Below, piece after piece: positions 23,413 to 31,627 of a stretch of DNA of 31,672 nt. A program made the translations under genes and the position numbers. Origin of the DNA: CAVSWN01 sp046728115 (GTDB lineage: Bacteria > Acidobacteriota > Vicinamibacteria > Vicinamibacterales > CAVVIG01); contig JBKPDW010000153.1 of assembly GCA_046728115.1 (NCBI GenBank), forward strand, positions 1 to 31,672. Reading direction: 5' to 3'. Within the stretch, counting starts at the first letter, position 1. Each line of letters starts with the position of its first letter. The notes under the pieces were generated by a model, which was not told where the DNA came from, did not search any database, and saw nothing but the letters and a program-made list of their open reading frames with translations.

Positions 23413-26021
23413 GGCCTGGGGCCAAGCTTGGTTCGTACGAGATCGTCGGCTCGCTCGGGGCCGGCGGCATGGGCGAGGTTTATCGCGCCCGCGATCCGCG
23501 GCTCGATCGCGAGGTGGCGATCAAGATCCTGGCGGCGCAGCTCGCCAGCGATCCGGTCGCGCTCATGCGGTTCGAGCGCGAGGCGTTGAGCGTCGCGAAG
23601 CTCTCGCATCCCAACATCTTGTCCATCTTCGAATTGGGTCAAGACGCCGGCCGTACGTTCGTCGTCATGGAGCTCGTGGACGGCGAGACGCTGCGCGCTC
23701 GCCTGCGACGAGGAGCCCTGCCCGCCCGGCGCGCTGTTGCGTACGCGCTGCAAATTGCCAGAGGCATAGCGGCCGCGCATGCACGCGGGATCGTTCATCG
23801 CGATCTCAAGCCCGAGAACGTGATGATCACACGTGACGATCACATCAAGATTCTGGATTTCGGCCTTGCCAAACCGGCAGAGTTGCGCTCGAACGACGTC
23901 ACGCGGACCCGTGTCGCGACCACCGCGGGCACGCTCGTGGGATCGGTCGGCTACATGGCGCCGGAGCAGGTGCGCTGCCTCGAAGTGGATCATCGCGCGG
24001 ACATTTTCGCCTTCGGCGCCGTGCTCTACGAGATGCTGAGTGGCGACTACGCATTCACTGGCCAGACCGCAGCCGACACCATGCTTGCAGTCCTCACCAA
24101 GGATCCTCCGGATCTCGATACATCAAGGCTCTCCCTTTCTCCGGGCCTCGATCGCATCGTTGGGCGCTGTCTGGAAAAATCGCCCGATCTTCGGTTTCAG
24201 TCGGCGAACGATCTGGCGTTCGCTCTCGAAAGCCTCTCGACTGTATCCACGGCGTCTTTACCCCAGGTGGACACGGCCGCTCCGGTTCGTCGCGCACGCG
24301 CAGCGTGGCTGCCGTGGACCGTCGCGGTGCTGGCGATTGTCGCGGCTGCACTCTGGTCGTTGAAGAGTGGGGAAAATCCGGAACCGCGCTGGGACTATTT
24401 CACCCGGATCACAGAGGCGGCCGGCGAGGAGACGTCGCCGACGCTTTCGCCCGACGGCAGCACCGTTGTCTACGCGATGCGTGTCAACGGAAGCTGGGAC
24501 CTTTACTCCCAGCGCGTCGGCGGGCGAAATGCTACCCCGGTCGTCAACGATCCACAGCGGGACGAAGGAGGTCCGACCTTCTCGCCCGACGGATCGCTGA
24601 TTGCGTTTCATAAGTCGGACGCGATCGGGGGCATCTTCCTCGCGGGTGCGACAGGCGAATCGGTGCGCCGTCTCACCGACTTTGGTTTCGATCCCGCGTG
24701 GTCTCCGGACGGAAAGCAAATTGCGTTTGCGACCGAGGAAATCATCGATCCCTCGGCGCGTCAGGCCGACAGTGCGTCGTATGTCGTCGGCGTCGGCGGC
24801 GGTGCGCCCCGGAAGATCGTCGACGGCGATGCGGTCCAGCCCTCCTGGTCTCCATCGGGTGAGCGCATCGTGTATTGGAGCAACATCGGAGGCCAACGCG
24901 ATATCTATACCGTGCCGGCCGCTGGCGGCACGCCGGTTGCCGTAACGACAGACCCGGCGATCGACTGGTCGCCGGTCTGGTCGCCGGACGGCAGATTCGT
25001 CTACTTCTCGAGCGATCGCGGCGGCGCGATGAACCTGTGGCGGATCGCTGTCGATCAATCGAGCGGACGCGTGCACGGGCTGCCTGAACCGGTCACGGCG
25101 GGTGTTCAGGCGTCGGCCGCGCTTCCTCGTTTCTCGAAGGATGGCTCACGTCTGGTGTTCCGTTCGCGCATCGCATCGGTGAATCCGGTCGCGATTCCGT
25201 TCGACCAGATGACGCTGCGCGCGGGGACGCCGGTCGCTCTCGATACGCAGAACAACGTCCGCATACCCAGTGACGTGTCGCGCGATGGACAGCAGATCGC
25301 GTACTACAGCATCGGCGAACGTCAGGAGGATATCTTTGTCGGCCCGCCGGATGGGAGCATACGCCGCGTCACCGATGACCCTCCACGCGACCGGGCGCCC
25401 GTCTTCACGCCCGACGGGCGATCACTCGTCTTCTACTCGAACAGGGACGGCCAATGGGCCGCGTGGATTATCGGCGTTGACGGCGGCGGTCTGCGCAAGA
25501 TCACCGATCCCCCCGGGGGTGCGGTCTACGTCTTCGTGTCGCCGAAAGGCGACCAGGTTGTGTTTGCAGCGGGCTCGGGACGCGCGATGTTCTCGGCACC
25601 GGTCGCATCAGCGCCCGCGCCGGCCACGGAACTGGCCGGCACCGCAACCCGTGGCAAGTTCTTCAATCCGACCGGCTGGTCACCAGACGGCGCCCAGCTG
25701 GCCGGAAGGCTGATGTCCGACAGCGGTCGGACGTCCGGCGTCGCCGTGTATGATCTCGGCGCCCACACCACGACGATGATCTCCGCGGACGAGACGATTG
25801 CGGCGAAGTGGCTGTCCGACAGCCGTCGCGTTGTCTACTTCACGAAGAACGGCCGCGAGCTCGTCGCCGTAGACACGGTAACGCGCAAGCGCACGGTCGT
25901 GGACGTGCGCCTGCCCGGTCCTTCAGCCAACGAGATGTTCGCGGTCAGCCCCGACGACCGGACGATCTACTACGGCGCCGCGCGAGGGGGGGCCGATATC
26001 TGGATCGTGGAGCGACGATAA
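23406..26021 (+). CDS. Transmembrane Ser/Thr protein kinase with WD40-like propeller
   Basis: This 871-residue receptor-like kinase has an N-terminal Hanks-type kinase domain (1-~280): P-loop LGAGGMGEV, Lys40 in VAIKIL, HRDLKPEN (131-138), DFGLAK (151-156) and APE (185-187), so it should be active. A single membrane helix (WLPWTVAVLAIVAAALWSL, ~301-319) leads to an extracytoplasmic PD40/TolB-type propeller. That propeller has repeated SPDG strands (SPTLSPDGSTVVYAM, PTFSPDGSLIAFHK, PAWSPDGKQIAFAT, PVWSPDGRFVYFSS, PVFTPDGRSLVFYS). The architecture is frequent in Acidobacteriota and presumably senses an envelope ligand. No ribosome site precedes the ATG; initiation may depend on the overlapping 31-codon frame. 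Confidence 0.92.
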   Translation: MLRPGAKLGSYEIVGSLGAGGMGEVYRARDPRLDREVAIKILAAQLASDPVALMRFEREALSVAKLSHPNILSIFELGQDAGRTFVVMELVDGETLRARLRRGALPARRAVAYALQIARGIAAAHARGIVHRDLKPENVMITRDDHIKILDFGLAKPAELRSNDVTRTRVATTAGTLVGSVGYMAPEQVRCLEVDHRADIFAFGAVLYEMLSGDYAFTGQTAADTMLAVLTKDPPDLDTSRLSLSPGLDRIVGRCLEKSPDLRFQSANDLAFALESLSTVSTASLPQVDTAAPVRRARAAWLPWTVAVLAIVAAALWSLKSGENPEPRWDYFTRITEAAGEETSPTLSPDGSTVVYAMRVNGSWDLYSQRVGGRNATPVVNDPQRDEGGPTFSPDGSLIAFHKSDAIGGIFLAGATGESVRRLTDFGFDPAWSPDGKQIAFATEEIIDPSARQADSASYVVGVGGGAPRKIVDGDAVQPSWSPSGERIVYWSNIGGQRDIYTVPAAGGTPVAVTTDPAIDWSPVWSPDGRFVYFSSDRGGAMNLWRIAVDQSSGRVHGLPEPVTAGVQASAALPRFSKDGSRLVFRSRIASVNPVAIPFDQMTLRAGTPVALDTQNNVRIPSDVSRDGQQIAYYSIGERQEDIFVGPPDGSIRRVTDDPPRDRAPVFTPDGRSLVFYSNRDGQWAAWIIGVDGGGLRKITDPPGGAVYVFVSPKGDQVVFAAGSGRAMFSAPVASAPAPATELAGTATRGKFFNPTGWSPDGAQLAGRLMSDSGRTSGVAVYDLGAHTTTMISADETIAAKWLSDSRRVVYFTKNGRELVAVDTVTRKRTVVDVRLPGPSANEMFAVSPDDRTIYYGAARGGADIWIVERR

Positions 26022-26065
26022 CGTTTGCGCGCCGCCCGACGGCTTCTTGTTGTACTTCGCGCTTG

Positions 26066-26166
26066 CGCGTGCACGAGTCGTTCCGCAAGGAAGCGCGCCG
26101 CCGACATGTCGGCTACCAGACGATGATCAACGAGGTGCTCGCGGAACACATTCGGCAAGGACGTGG
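26066..26166 (+). pseudogene. Fragment resembling the C-terminal half of a BrnA/CopG-type antitoxin
   Basis: In one plus frame the bases read RVHESFRKEARRRHVGYQTM followed by INEVLAEHIRQG. The RxxGYQTxINxVL pattern is typical of BrnA-like ribbon-helix-helix antitoxins. The frame has no plausible start and runs on without a stop into the next gene, so it is a fragment. No toxin gene is visible nearby. The rest of the 333-bp gap (26022-26354) shows nothing else I can name beyond the ribosome site of the next gene. Confidence 0.4.
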
Positions 26167-26354
26167 CGTAGAGGTCCTTCCCTGCGAGCCATGGCGCCCA
26201 CGAAACCGGATATTCCTGCGGCGTCTCTCGTTAGAGCAGGCGTACCAGGGGCGACATGTCGCGTTACGTTGCCGCGCCGACGACAACTATGACGTCCCGG
26301 AGATGAAGCGGTCGGAAGATGTGATGTCACTCGCACGCATTGAAGGACTACGTC

Positions 26355-26867
26355 ATGCCGACACCAGTGCCGACCGCAGCGCTCACCCGGCTGTTCTCCG
26401 AGCTCGTCGACGGCCCCCGCGGGCTGAACGAGGCGTTCATGCTCAATTCTGGGGACGTCGGCCTGCTGCGATCGCTCGACCGACTCTCGGCCGCGAGCGC
26501 CTCGCGCTCGGTCAATGGCGGCGCGACAATCGCGGCGCACGCACAGCACCTGCGCTATGGACTCTGGCTGATGAATCGATGGGCGGCGGAGGGCGGCGAT
26601 CCGTTCGCGGATGCGAAGTGGGACGAGGCCTGGAAGACGTCGGAGGTCGACGCCGCGGGCTGGGAGCAAATCCGGAACGGTCTGCGCGAGGAAGCACAGT
26701 GTTGGCTGCAGACGTTGGGCTCGTTCGGTGAGGCCGGCGACGTGGAGGTCACAGGCCTGATCGCGAGCATCGCACACCTCGCGTACCATCTCGGTGCCGT
26801 TCGGCAGATTGATGCGACCACGCGCGGACCGAGAGAGGGAACGTTTCAGTCGCGACGTTCTTACTAA
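26355..26867 (+). CDS. DinB-like four-helix-bundle protein
   Basis: This 170-residue protein starts at ATG 26355, chosen over TTG 26340 because GAAGGA (26342-26347) lies 7 nt upstream. It resembles the DinB/YfiT metal-binding four-helix bundle: an N-terminal helix (TAALTRLFSELVDGP), a His-containing helix (TIAAHAQHLRYGLWLMNRW), a long third helix (WEQIRNGLREEAQCWLQTLG) and the C-terminal HLAYHLGAVRQI helix with the two His that usually complete the metal site. Members are often thiol-dependent transferases or of unknown function. No operon partner is evident. Confidence 0.75.
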   Translation: MPTPVPTAALTRLFSELVDGPRGLNEAFMLNSGDVGLLRSLDRLSAASASRSVNGGATIAAHAQHLRYGLWLMNRWAAEGGDPFADAKWDEAWKTSEVDAAGWEQIRNGLREEAQCWLQTLGSFGEAGDVEVTGLIASIAHLAYHLGAVRQIDATTRGPREGTFQSRRSY

Positions 26868-26881
26868 GCGCGCACGCGTTT

Positions 26882-27118
26882 TTGCTTCGTGCGCTGACTG
26901 GCGTGACACGTCGGCTCGCTACTCGACTTCGAAGATACCCAACAACACAGTCTTCTCGTAGCCGGACCGATACGTTGAGCCTCCTGGAACGCGTGTGCGA
27001 AGAGAAAGCCGCTGATGACATCTGCGCCGCTCTCGAAAGAGTGCGTGACGATGGCTTTATGGTTGAACGGCCCCTCCCTGCGGCGTTTCTCGATGCTGAT
27101 TCGGATGAATCCAATTAG
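26882..27118 (+). CDS. Doubtful small open frame
   Basis: This 78-codon frame ends LSLLERVCEEKAADD-ICAALERVRDDG and DADSDESN. The second half looks like an amphipathic helical protein, but third-codon positions in the first half are not GC-rich as in neighbouring genes and no ribosome site is seen. Its TAG overlaps the TAA of the convergent gene in the bases TTAG. It may be a remnant or non-coding; the 15 bp between the DinB-like gene and this frame hold nothing. Confidence 0.25.
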   Translation: MLRALTGVTRRLATRLRRYPTTQSSRSRTDTLSLLERVCEEKAADDICAALERVRDDGFMVERPLPAAFLDADSDESN

Positions 27119-27684
27119 AACGCGAACCGGACGTCGACTTGATGGTGACGCAGTTCGGGGATCGGTACCGGCGTTACCAGTGGACAGCCGCTGACGATGC
27201 ACGACGTCCAGTCGGGAAGTCTTTCCGTCTGGTAGTAGCGCTCGACGTAGCGCCAATCGGTCTCGACAAAATCGCTGAACCACTGATCGAGCGTCATGAC
27301 GCCGACCTGGTGCATCAACTGCATCCCAAAACCAGCGGCCTCGAGCTCGTACGCATGCAGCACCTGCATGAAATGATCGCGGTCCTCCGTGTGCTGCAGA
27401 TCGGCGAGCTTGTGCTCCAAAGACGGAGCGACCCATTGAACGGAGTGGCCGAACAGATGGAGCAACAGGAAGCATTGCATCTCAAAGGCAACATCGGGAT
27501 CGATCACAATCCGCAAACCGTCGAAGATGCCTGTCTTGGGAGGTTCGAGATCGCGATATTCGATCACGAACGCATGTTTGACGACGCCTGAAGACGCGCG
27601 TCCCCAGAGATCGACGAGCTCGTCGGCTGGCCATTGGCCAACGTGCCGCGCGCCGTGAAGCTCGTGACCGCGAATGGTGTCCAT
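27115..27684 (-). CDS. Zincin-like protein (ImmA/IrrE-like) lacking the catalytic Glu
   Basis: This 189-residue protein is of no family I can name with certainty. CFLLLHLFGHSVQWV places His76 and His80 in an HxxxH helix, and AYELEAAGFGMQLM (~111-124) resembles the glutamate-bearing helix of ImmA/IrrE-type peptidases (third ligand Glu113 or Glu115). The usual catalytic Glu after the first His is Leu77, so metal binding may remain while peptidase activity would be lost. ATG 27682-27684 has no strong ribosome site. A different minus frame starting at ATG 27782 (MPIVDAYFGMPRRFLRTVRE) overlaps the start and could be the stump of an upstream gene. The rest of the 27685-27929 gap shows no gene I can support. 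Confidence 0.55.
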   Translation of the reverse strand: MDTIRGHELHGARHVGQWPADELVDLWGRASSGVVKHAFVIEYRDLEPPKTGIFDGLRIVIDPDVAFEMQCFLLLHLFGHSVQWVAPSLEHKLADLQHTEDRDHFMQVLHAYELEAAGFGMQLMHQVGVMTLDQWFSDFVETDWRYVERYYQTERLPDWTSCIVSGCPLVTPVPIPELRHHQVDVRFAF

Positions 27685-27929
27685 AGCGCTCTGGGTCGAG
27701 GGATGCAGCTATCGTCGCGTATTTCACGGACCGTTCGCAGGAATCTTCGAGGCATTCCGAAATAGGCGTCCACGATCGGCATTTAACGACTGACGGGCGT
27801 GACAGACGGCCGCTCGGTTCAAGCCGTGCAAGTCAACCGCTTCGTTCTAGTCGCCAAGTCTTCGAAGAGTTGAAGTATCCCGCTCGTCAGATCGGCGTTT
27901 TTCGCGACTAGTCTGTAACTTGGTCGTCG

Positions 27930-28829
27930 TCAGCGACCGGCTTTCAACTCCTGATACAGCTGCGTAACGAACCGATCCGCGGTCATCTGCGTCGCACCGG
28001 GGACCTTCGCATCGAAATCCGCGGTCAGCTTCGCGGCGACAACCTCTTCCTGCGTCTTGTTCTCACGCACCAGCGCCGCCACTTTGTCGCGCACGGCCAT
28101 CATCATGTCGCGATGGGCGGCCACGGCGGCCTTGTCCACCGTCGCGCCGTGTCCTGGAATCACCCGCGTGTCCGGCCGCCCGACCTTGATGATCGCGTCG
28201 AAGCCTGCCAGCATCCCGTTCATCGTCCCGCCGTTCGCGCGATCGATGTTCGGATAGCCGAGCGACCGGTAGAAGTCGCCGGTCATGATCACGTTGGCGT
28301 TCGGGAAATAGACCATCGTGTCACCATCGGTATGCGCGACCGGTACCGGGATCAGCTGAACGTCTTCGCCGTTCATGTGAATCGTGATCGGCGAATCGTA
28401 GGTCAGCACCGGCAACCCGATCGGCGGCGTCGCCACGCCCGGCTGGCCGTTGGCCTGCGGCCCGGGCTTCGCCAGGCGCGTACGCAGGTTCTCGCGCGCG
28501 AGGATGGCGGGACCCAGCTTGCCTATGTTTTCATTGCCGCCCGTGTGATCGCCGTGCACGTGCGTGTTGATCAGGAACCGGATCCGTCCGTCCGAGATCT
28601 GCTTGATCGCGGCAACGATCTTGTCGCTGAGGGGCGCGAACTGAGCGTCGACCATCAGCACGCCGTCTGGTCCAGCGAGCACCCCAATCGTGCCACCCGA
28701 TCCCTCGAGCGTGTAGAAGTTCGCCGACACCTTCGTCGTCTTGATTTGCACCTGGCTGAAATCCTGCTGGGCCTGCACCTGGATGCCGAGCAGCCCCGCC
28801 ATCACGAGTCCCGCACATATTGCTTTCAT
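27930..28829 (-). CDS. Secreted metallo-beta-lactamase-fold hydrolase
   Basis: This 299-residue protein starts at ATG 28827-28829 with GGAGGAG about 6 nt upstream. After a signal peptide (MKAICAGLVMAGLLGIQVQAQ) come the metal ligands of the MBL fold: THVHGDHTGG (H90, H92, D94, H95), H166 in VAHTDGD, D185 in MTGDFYRS and H227 in IPGHG. The binuclear zinc site is therefore complete. Homologues include quinoprotein relay-like and lactonase-like hydrolases and subclass-B-like enzymes; the substrate cannot be told from this. It is divergent from the amidase gene across 38 bp. Confidence 0.88.
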   Translation of the reverse strand: MKAICAGLVMAGLLGIQVQAQQDFSQVQIKTTKVSANFYTLEGSGGTIGVLAGPDGVLMVDAQFAPLSDKIVAAIKQISDGRIRFLINTHVHGDHTGGNENIGKLGPAILARENLRTRLAKPGPQANGQPGVATPPIGLPVLTYDSPITIHMNGEDVQLIPVPVAHTDGDTMVYFPNANVIMTGDFYRSLGYPNIDRANGGTMNGMLAGFDAIIKVGRPDTRVIPGHGATVDKAAVAAHRDMMMAVRDKVAALVRENKTQEEVVAAKLTADFDAKVPGATQMTADRFVTQLYQELKAGR

Positions 28830-28854
28830 GTCTTGCTCCTCCGTGTCCGCCGGA

Positions 28855-28861
28855 ATACTAT
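28855..28861. promoter_or_regulatory. Symmetric divergent -10 region ATACTAT
   Basis: The plus strand reads TACTAT (28856-28861), 6 nt before the amidase ATG, with TTGCTC (28833-28838) 17 bp upstream. The minus strand reads TAGTAT (28860-28855), which places transcription near 28848 for the hydrolase gene and leaves room for its ribosome site. Confidence 0.5.
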
Positions 28862-28867
28862 GCCGCA

Positions 28868-30652
28868 ATGCCCGACCTACACGAAACACGACGTCGATTC
28901 ATGGCGCATTTCGCCAGCATCGGCCTGGGAACCACGCTGGCGCCAGGCATCATCTGGGCGCGGATGCAGGATACAGGAGAGAAGACCATCACGCTCGAGA
29001 TGGTCACCGATGCAATGAAGCTTTCAGGTCTCGAGTTCACCGAGGAGGAACTGAAGGCGATGGTGGACAACGCCAACCAGAACCTGACGCGATACAAAGA
29101 GTTGCGCGACATCCACATTCCAAACGACGTCTCACCGCCGTTTCATTTCAGCGCGATCGTGCCGGGCATCGAAGTGAACAAGACCAAATGGCCCTTCAGG
29201 CTCAGCGCTGCGCCGGGCGTGAAGCGTCCAGCCAATCTCGAGGACGTGGCGTTCTGGCCCGTACGTCATCTCGCCGAGCTCGTGCACACGAAGCAGGTCA
29301 CCTCGGTGGAGCTCACCGAGATGTACCTCGCACGGCTGCATCGCTACAACGGCTTGCTGAACAACGTCGTGACGTTCCTGGACGATGTCGCGATGACGCA
29401 GGCGCGCAAGGCCGATGGCGAGATCGCTGCCGGCAGGTACAAGGGACCGCTGCACGGCATCCCGTGGGGCGCCAAGGACATCATCTCAGTCAAGGGTTAC
29501 AAGACCACCTGGGGATCGCCCGCCTTCAAGGATCAGTCTTTCGACTACGACGCCAGCGTCATCGAGATGCTGCGCGACGCGGGCGCTGTGCTGATCGCGA
29601 AGCTCGCCACTGGCGAGTTGGCAACCGGCGATCAGTGGTTCGGTGGCCAGACGAAGAATCCCTGGGATCCAACGCAGGGATCGAGCGGATCCTCGGCCGG
29701 CCCATCGTCGGCCACCGCGGCCGGCTGTGTCGGCTTCGGGATCGGCACCGAGACCAGCGGATCGATTCTCAGTCCGGCGGCGCGCTGCGGGCTCACAGGT
29801 CTTCGCCCGACATTCGGCCGGATCAGCCGGTACGGTGTGATGGCACTGTCGTGGACGCAGGATCGACTCGGTCCCATCTGCCGCTACGCGGAGGACTGCG
29901 CCATCGTGATGCAGGCCATTGCCAGGCCCGACGGCCGCGACATGAGCGTGTCGGACGTGCCGTTCAACTGGAACGCACAGCTGGACATCAAAAAGCTGCG
30001 CGTCGGGTACATCAAGGAATCATTCGACGAGCTGACGAACGCCGCCGCGAGACAGAACGCCGAGCAGACGATGGACACATTGCGATCGATCGGCGTGACG
30101 ACGTTCATTCCGCTGTCGGTGCCGGACGGGCCGGTGAACGTAAGCGGCCTGGGCGTCGAATCGCTGGCATTTTTCGACGAGTACGCGCGCGCCGGACAGA
30201 TGAAGGAGGCGCGCGGCGGCGCGCGCCCGAGCGGTCGCCTGGTGCCCGCCGTCGAGTACCTGCGCCAGCAGCGCCTGCGCATGATGATGATGACGAAGCT
30301 TGCTGAAGCGACCGCGGGCCTCGACGTCTACATCGTCGCGTCGAACAATATCGGCAGCGGCGGGCGCGGTGATGGTCGTGGACGCGGCGCGGCGACGCCG
30401 GGATCCACCGAGCCGCCGCGGCCCCAGACGCCGACGCAGCGTCACTCGAACATGGCAAACCTGGCGTGCTACCCGGCGATCAACGTGCCCAATGGGTTTG
30501 CCGAAACGGGATCCCCGACCAACGTCACGTTCTTCGCGCGCCCGTTCGGCGAAGCCGAGCTGATTGCGCTGGCGAAGGCGTACCAAGACGTCGCCGGGTT
30601 CCATCTGAAGCGGCCGCCAGCGCTCGAAAAAACGCCAACATCTGCGTTGTAG
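28868..30652 (+). CDS. Tat-exported amidase-signature-family hydrolase
   Basis: This is a 594-residue protein counted from ATG 28868; the frame is open 16 codons upstream but lies across the divergent promoter. The N-terminus carries a twin-arginine-like signal (ETRRRFMAHFASIGLGTTLA). The amidase-signature triad is present: Lys203 in GIPWGAKDI, Ser276 in GSSGSSAGPS and the nucleophile Ser299 in GTETSGSILSPA. The family hydrolyses amides, including Glu/Asp-tRNA amide intermediates and peptide amides; an exported member more likely acts on an external amide. A low-complexity Gly/Arg/Pro insert (SGGRGDGRGRGAATPG onwards) precedes the C-terminal helix. The TAG stop is embedded in the first partial unit of a tandem repeat. 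Confidence 0.88.
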   Translation: MPDLHETRRRFMAHFASIGLGTTLAPGIIWARMQDTGEKTITLEMVTDAMKLSGLEFTEEELKAMVDNANQNLTRYKELRDIHIPNDVSPPFHFSAIVPGIEVNKTKWPFRLSAAPGVKRPANLEDVAFWPVRHLAELVHTKQVTSVELTEMYLARLHRYNGLLNNVVTFLDDVAMTQARKADGEIAAGRYKGPLHGIPWGAKDIISVKGYKTTWGSPAFKDQSFDYDASVIEMLRDAGAVLIAKLATGELATGDQWFGGQTKNPWDPTQGSSGSSAGPSSATAAGCVGFGIGTETSGSILSPAARCGLTGLRPTFGRISRYGVMALSWTQDRLGPICRYAEDCAIVMQAIARPDGRDMSVSDVPFNWNAQLDIKKLRVGYIKESFDELTNAAARQNAEQTMDTLRSIGVTTFIPLSVPDGPVNVSGLGVESLAFFDEYARAGQMKEARGGARPSGRLVPAVEYLRQQRLRMMMMTKLAEATAGLDVYIVASNNIGSGGRGDGRGRGAATPGSTEPPRPQTPTQRHSNMANLACYPAINVPNGFAETGSPTNVTFFARPFGEAELIALAKAYQDVAGFHLKRPPALEKTPTSAL

Positions 30653-30830
30653 CCTGAAAACCCTGCACAGTGCTTCGCGCAAACAACTTGTAGCGTGCTG
30701 GCAGGAAAAACCTGCAGGGTGCTTCGCGCAAGAAACGTGCAGGGTGCTGGCAGGAAAACGTGCAGAGTGCTACGCGCAAACAACTCGTAGGGTGCGGGGC
30801 GGGAAGAGCCTGCGAGGTGCTCGGCGCTGG
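30647..30830. repeat. Composite ~49-bp tandem repeat of two ~24-bp half-units
   Basis: Half-unit a (CCTGCAGGGTGCTTCGCGCA and a few A-rich bases) alternates with half-unit b (CGTGCAGGGTGCTGGCAGGA plus AAA). Full units lie at 30662-30710, 30711-30758 and 30759-30808, followed by a degenerate half at 30809-30830. A truncated b-like piece at 30647-30661 contains the amidase stop codon. Both halves share TGCAGNGTGCT. No gene lies in the array, and its translations are repetitive. Confidence 0.85.
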
Positions 30831-30850
30831 TCGCGCCGAACTCGTGTTCT

Positions 30851-31378
30851 TCAGGGTATGAACGTGAACTTGGTTTGCCCGGTGATCGAACTGGCCCAGC
30901 CGATCAGCGAGCCGCTCGACGGCCGCGCGCGCGCGCTGACGCGAACGTAGTAGTCGCGCGTCGGATCGAGCTTCGACGTATCGCACAGCGTCAGACGCTT
31001 CCACGTCGTCAACCAATCCCGCGCAACGGTTTCGCTGTCAGTCACCGTGGAATCGATGGTGCGCCCATCGACGGTCTTGGTCAACTTGTGCTGGCGCGTC
31101 AGGTTGTCGTACTGGTCGCTCGTGCTGACGACCACGGTTGCGATCGTCCGGTCGACCCAGGCCATAACCCGGAGTGCAACGTCAAAGCTGAAGGTGGTAC
31201 GAAGGCCGCTGCCAATTGACTGCCGGATCGCGTCGTTGTAGGCGTCGGTCAGTTCGAACGACACGAGCACCTTCTGCTCGCTCAAGATCGGCGTGATGCG
31301 AACCGCCTCGGCTGCCCGCGTGATGACAGCAGCGGCAAGCATCATGGCCGCGCAACAGATCCACGCTCGTCGATTCAT
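30851..31378 (-). CDS. Secreted DUF4390-family protein
   Basis: This 175-residue protein starts at ATG 31376-31378 with GGAGAG 7 nt upstream. The signal peptide (MNRRAWICCAAMMLAAAVITRAAEA) is followed by a DUF4390-like beta-rich domain: LVSFELTDAYNDAIRQSIGSG, TTFSFDVALRVMAWVDRTI, VSTSDQYDNLTRQHKL, ETVARDWLTTWKRLTL, DYYVRVSARARP. In other phyla this family is encoded beside a two-component sensor kinase; that neighbour is absent here within the window. The next gene upstream is a truncated barrel-like C-terminus. The region upstream of the start holds a palindrome and two direct repeats. Confidence 0.82.
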   Translation of the reverse strand: MNRRAWICCAAMMLAAAVITRAAEAVRITPILSEQKVLVSFELTDAYNDAIRQSIGSGLRTTFSFDVALRVMAWVDRTIATVVVSTSDQYDNLTRQHKLTKTVDGRTIDSTVTDSETVARDWLTTWKRLTLCDTSKLDPTRDYYVRVSARARPSSGSLIGWASSITGQTKFTFIP

Positions 31379-31411
31379 CGAAGCTCTCCGTCCGCCGTTC
31401 GAAAGTCCATC

Positions 31412-31424
31412 CCGCGTGACGCGG
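31412..31424. promoter_or_regulatory. 13-bp perfect palindrome upstream of the DUF4390 gene
   Basis: CCGCGT-G-ACGCGG lies 34 bp before the start codon. Its position near the expected promoter suggests an operator; no known family motif is recognised. Confidence 0.4.
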
Positions 31425-31433
31425 ATACCAATC

Positions 31434-31474
31434 CTAGTACAAGTCGGCCTATTCCCCTAGTACAAGTCGGCCTA
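31434..31474. repeat. Two exact 18-bp direct repeats 23 bp apart
   Basis: CTAGTACAAGTCGGCCTA occurs at 31434-31451 and 31457-31474. The second copy contains the stop codon of the truncated upstream gene. Spacing of about two helical turns suits tandem binding of a regulator. Confidence 0.8.
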
Positions 31475-31627
31475 ATACCGAAACGCGATCGCCATGCTGA
31501 CGCGCCAGAACGACAGACGCCCCTCCCCGCCGATCGTCACTCCGGGAACACCGGTCGAACCCTTCAACGTCCCGATGCGCCGGACGTCCCAGACCAACCC
31601 GACACTACTCGTCACAAACCCGATGGC
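31472..31627 (-). CDS. C-terminal end of a truncated gene, possibly an outer-membrane barrel
   Basis: The last 51 codons of a minus-strand gene (AIGFVTSSVGLVWDVRRIGT through GGEGRLSFWRVSMAIAFRY) are present; the rest lies beyond the contig end. Alternating residues and a terminal aromatic (FRY) suit a beta-barrel's last strand. The frame stays open through the adapter and would give a false start (MRSRGLGDVYKRQ), which is artefact. Confidence 0.55.
   Translation of the reverse strand, partial: AIGFVTSSVGLVWDVRRIGTLKGSTGVPGVTIGGEGRLSFWRVSMAIAFRY

Noticed and set aside
27800..27850. tRNA-like GGTTCAAGCC stretch
   Set aside because: The flanking bases do not form a T-arm stem and no acceptor or anticodon arm can be drawn.
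30647..30830. CRISPR array
   Set aside because: Units are contiguous and alternate between two related halves, without unique spacers, and no cas genes are present.
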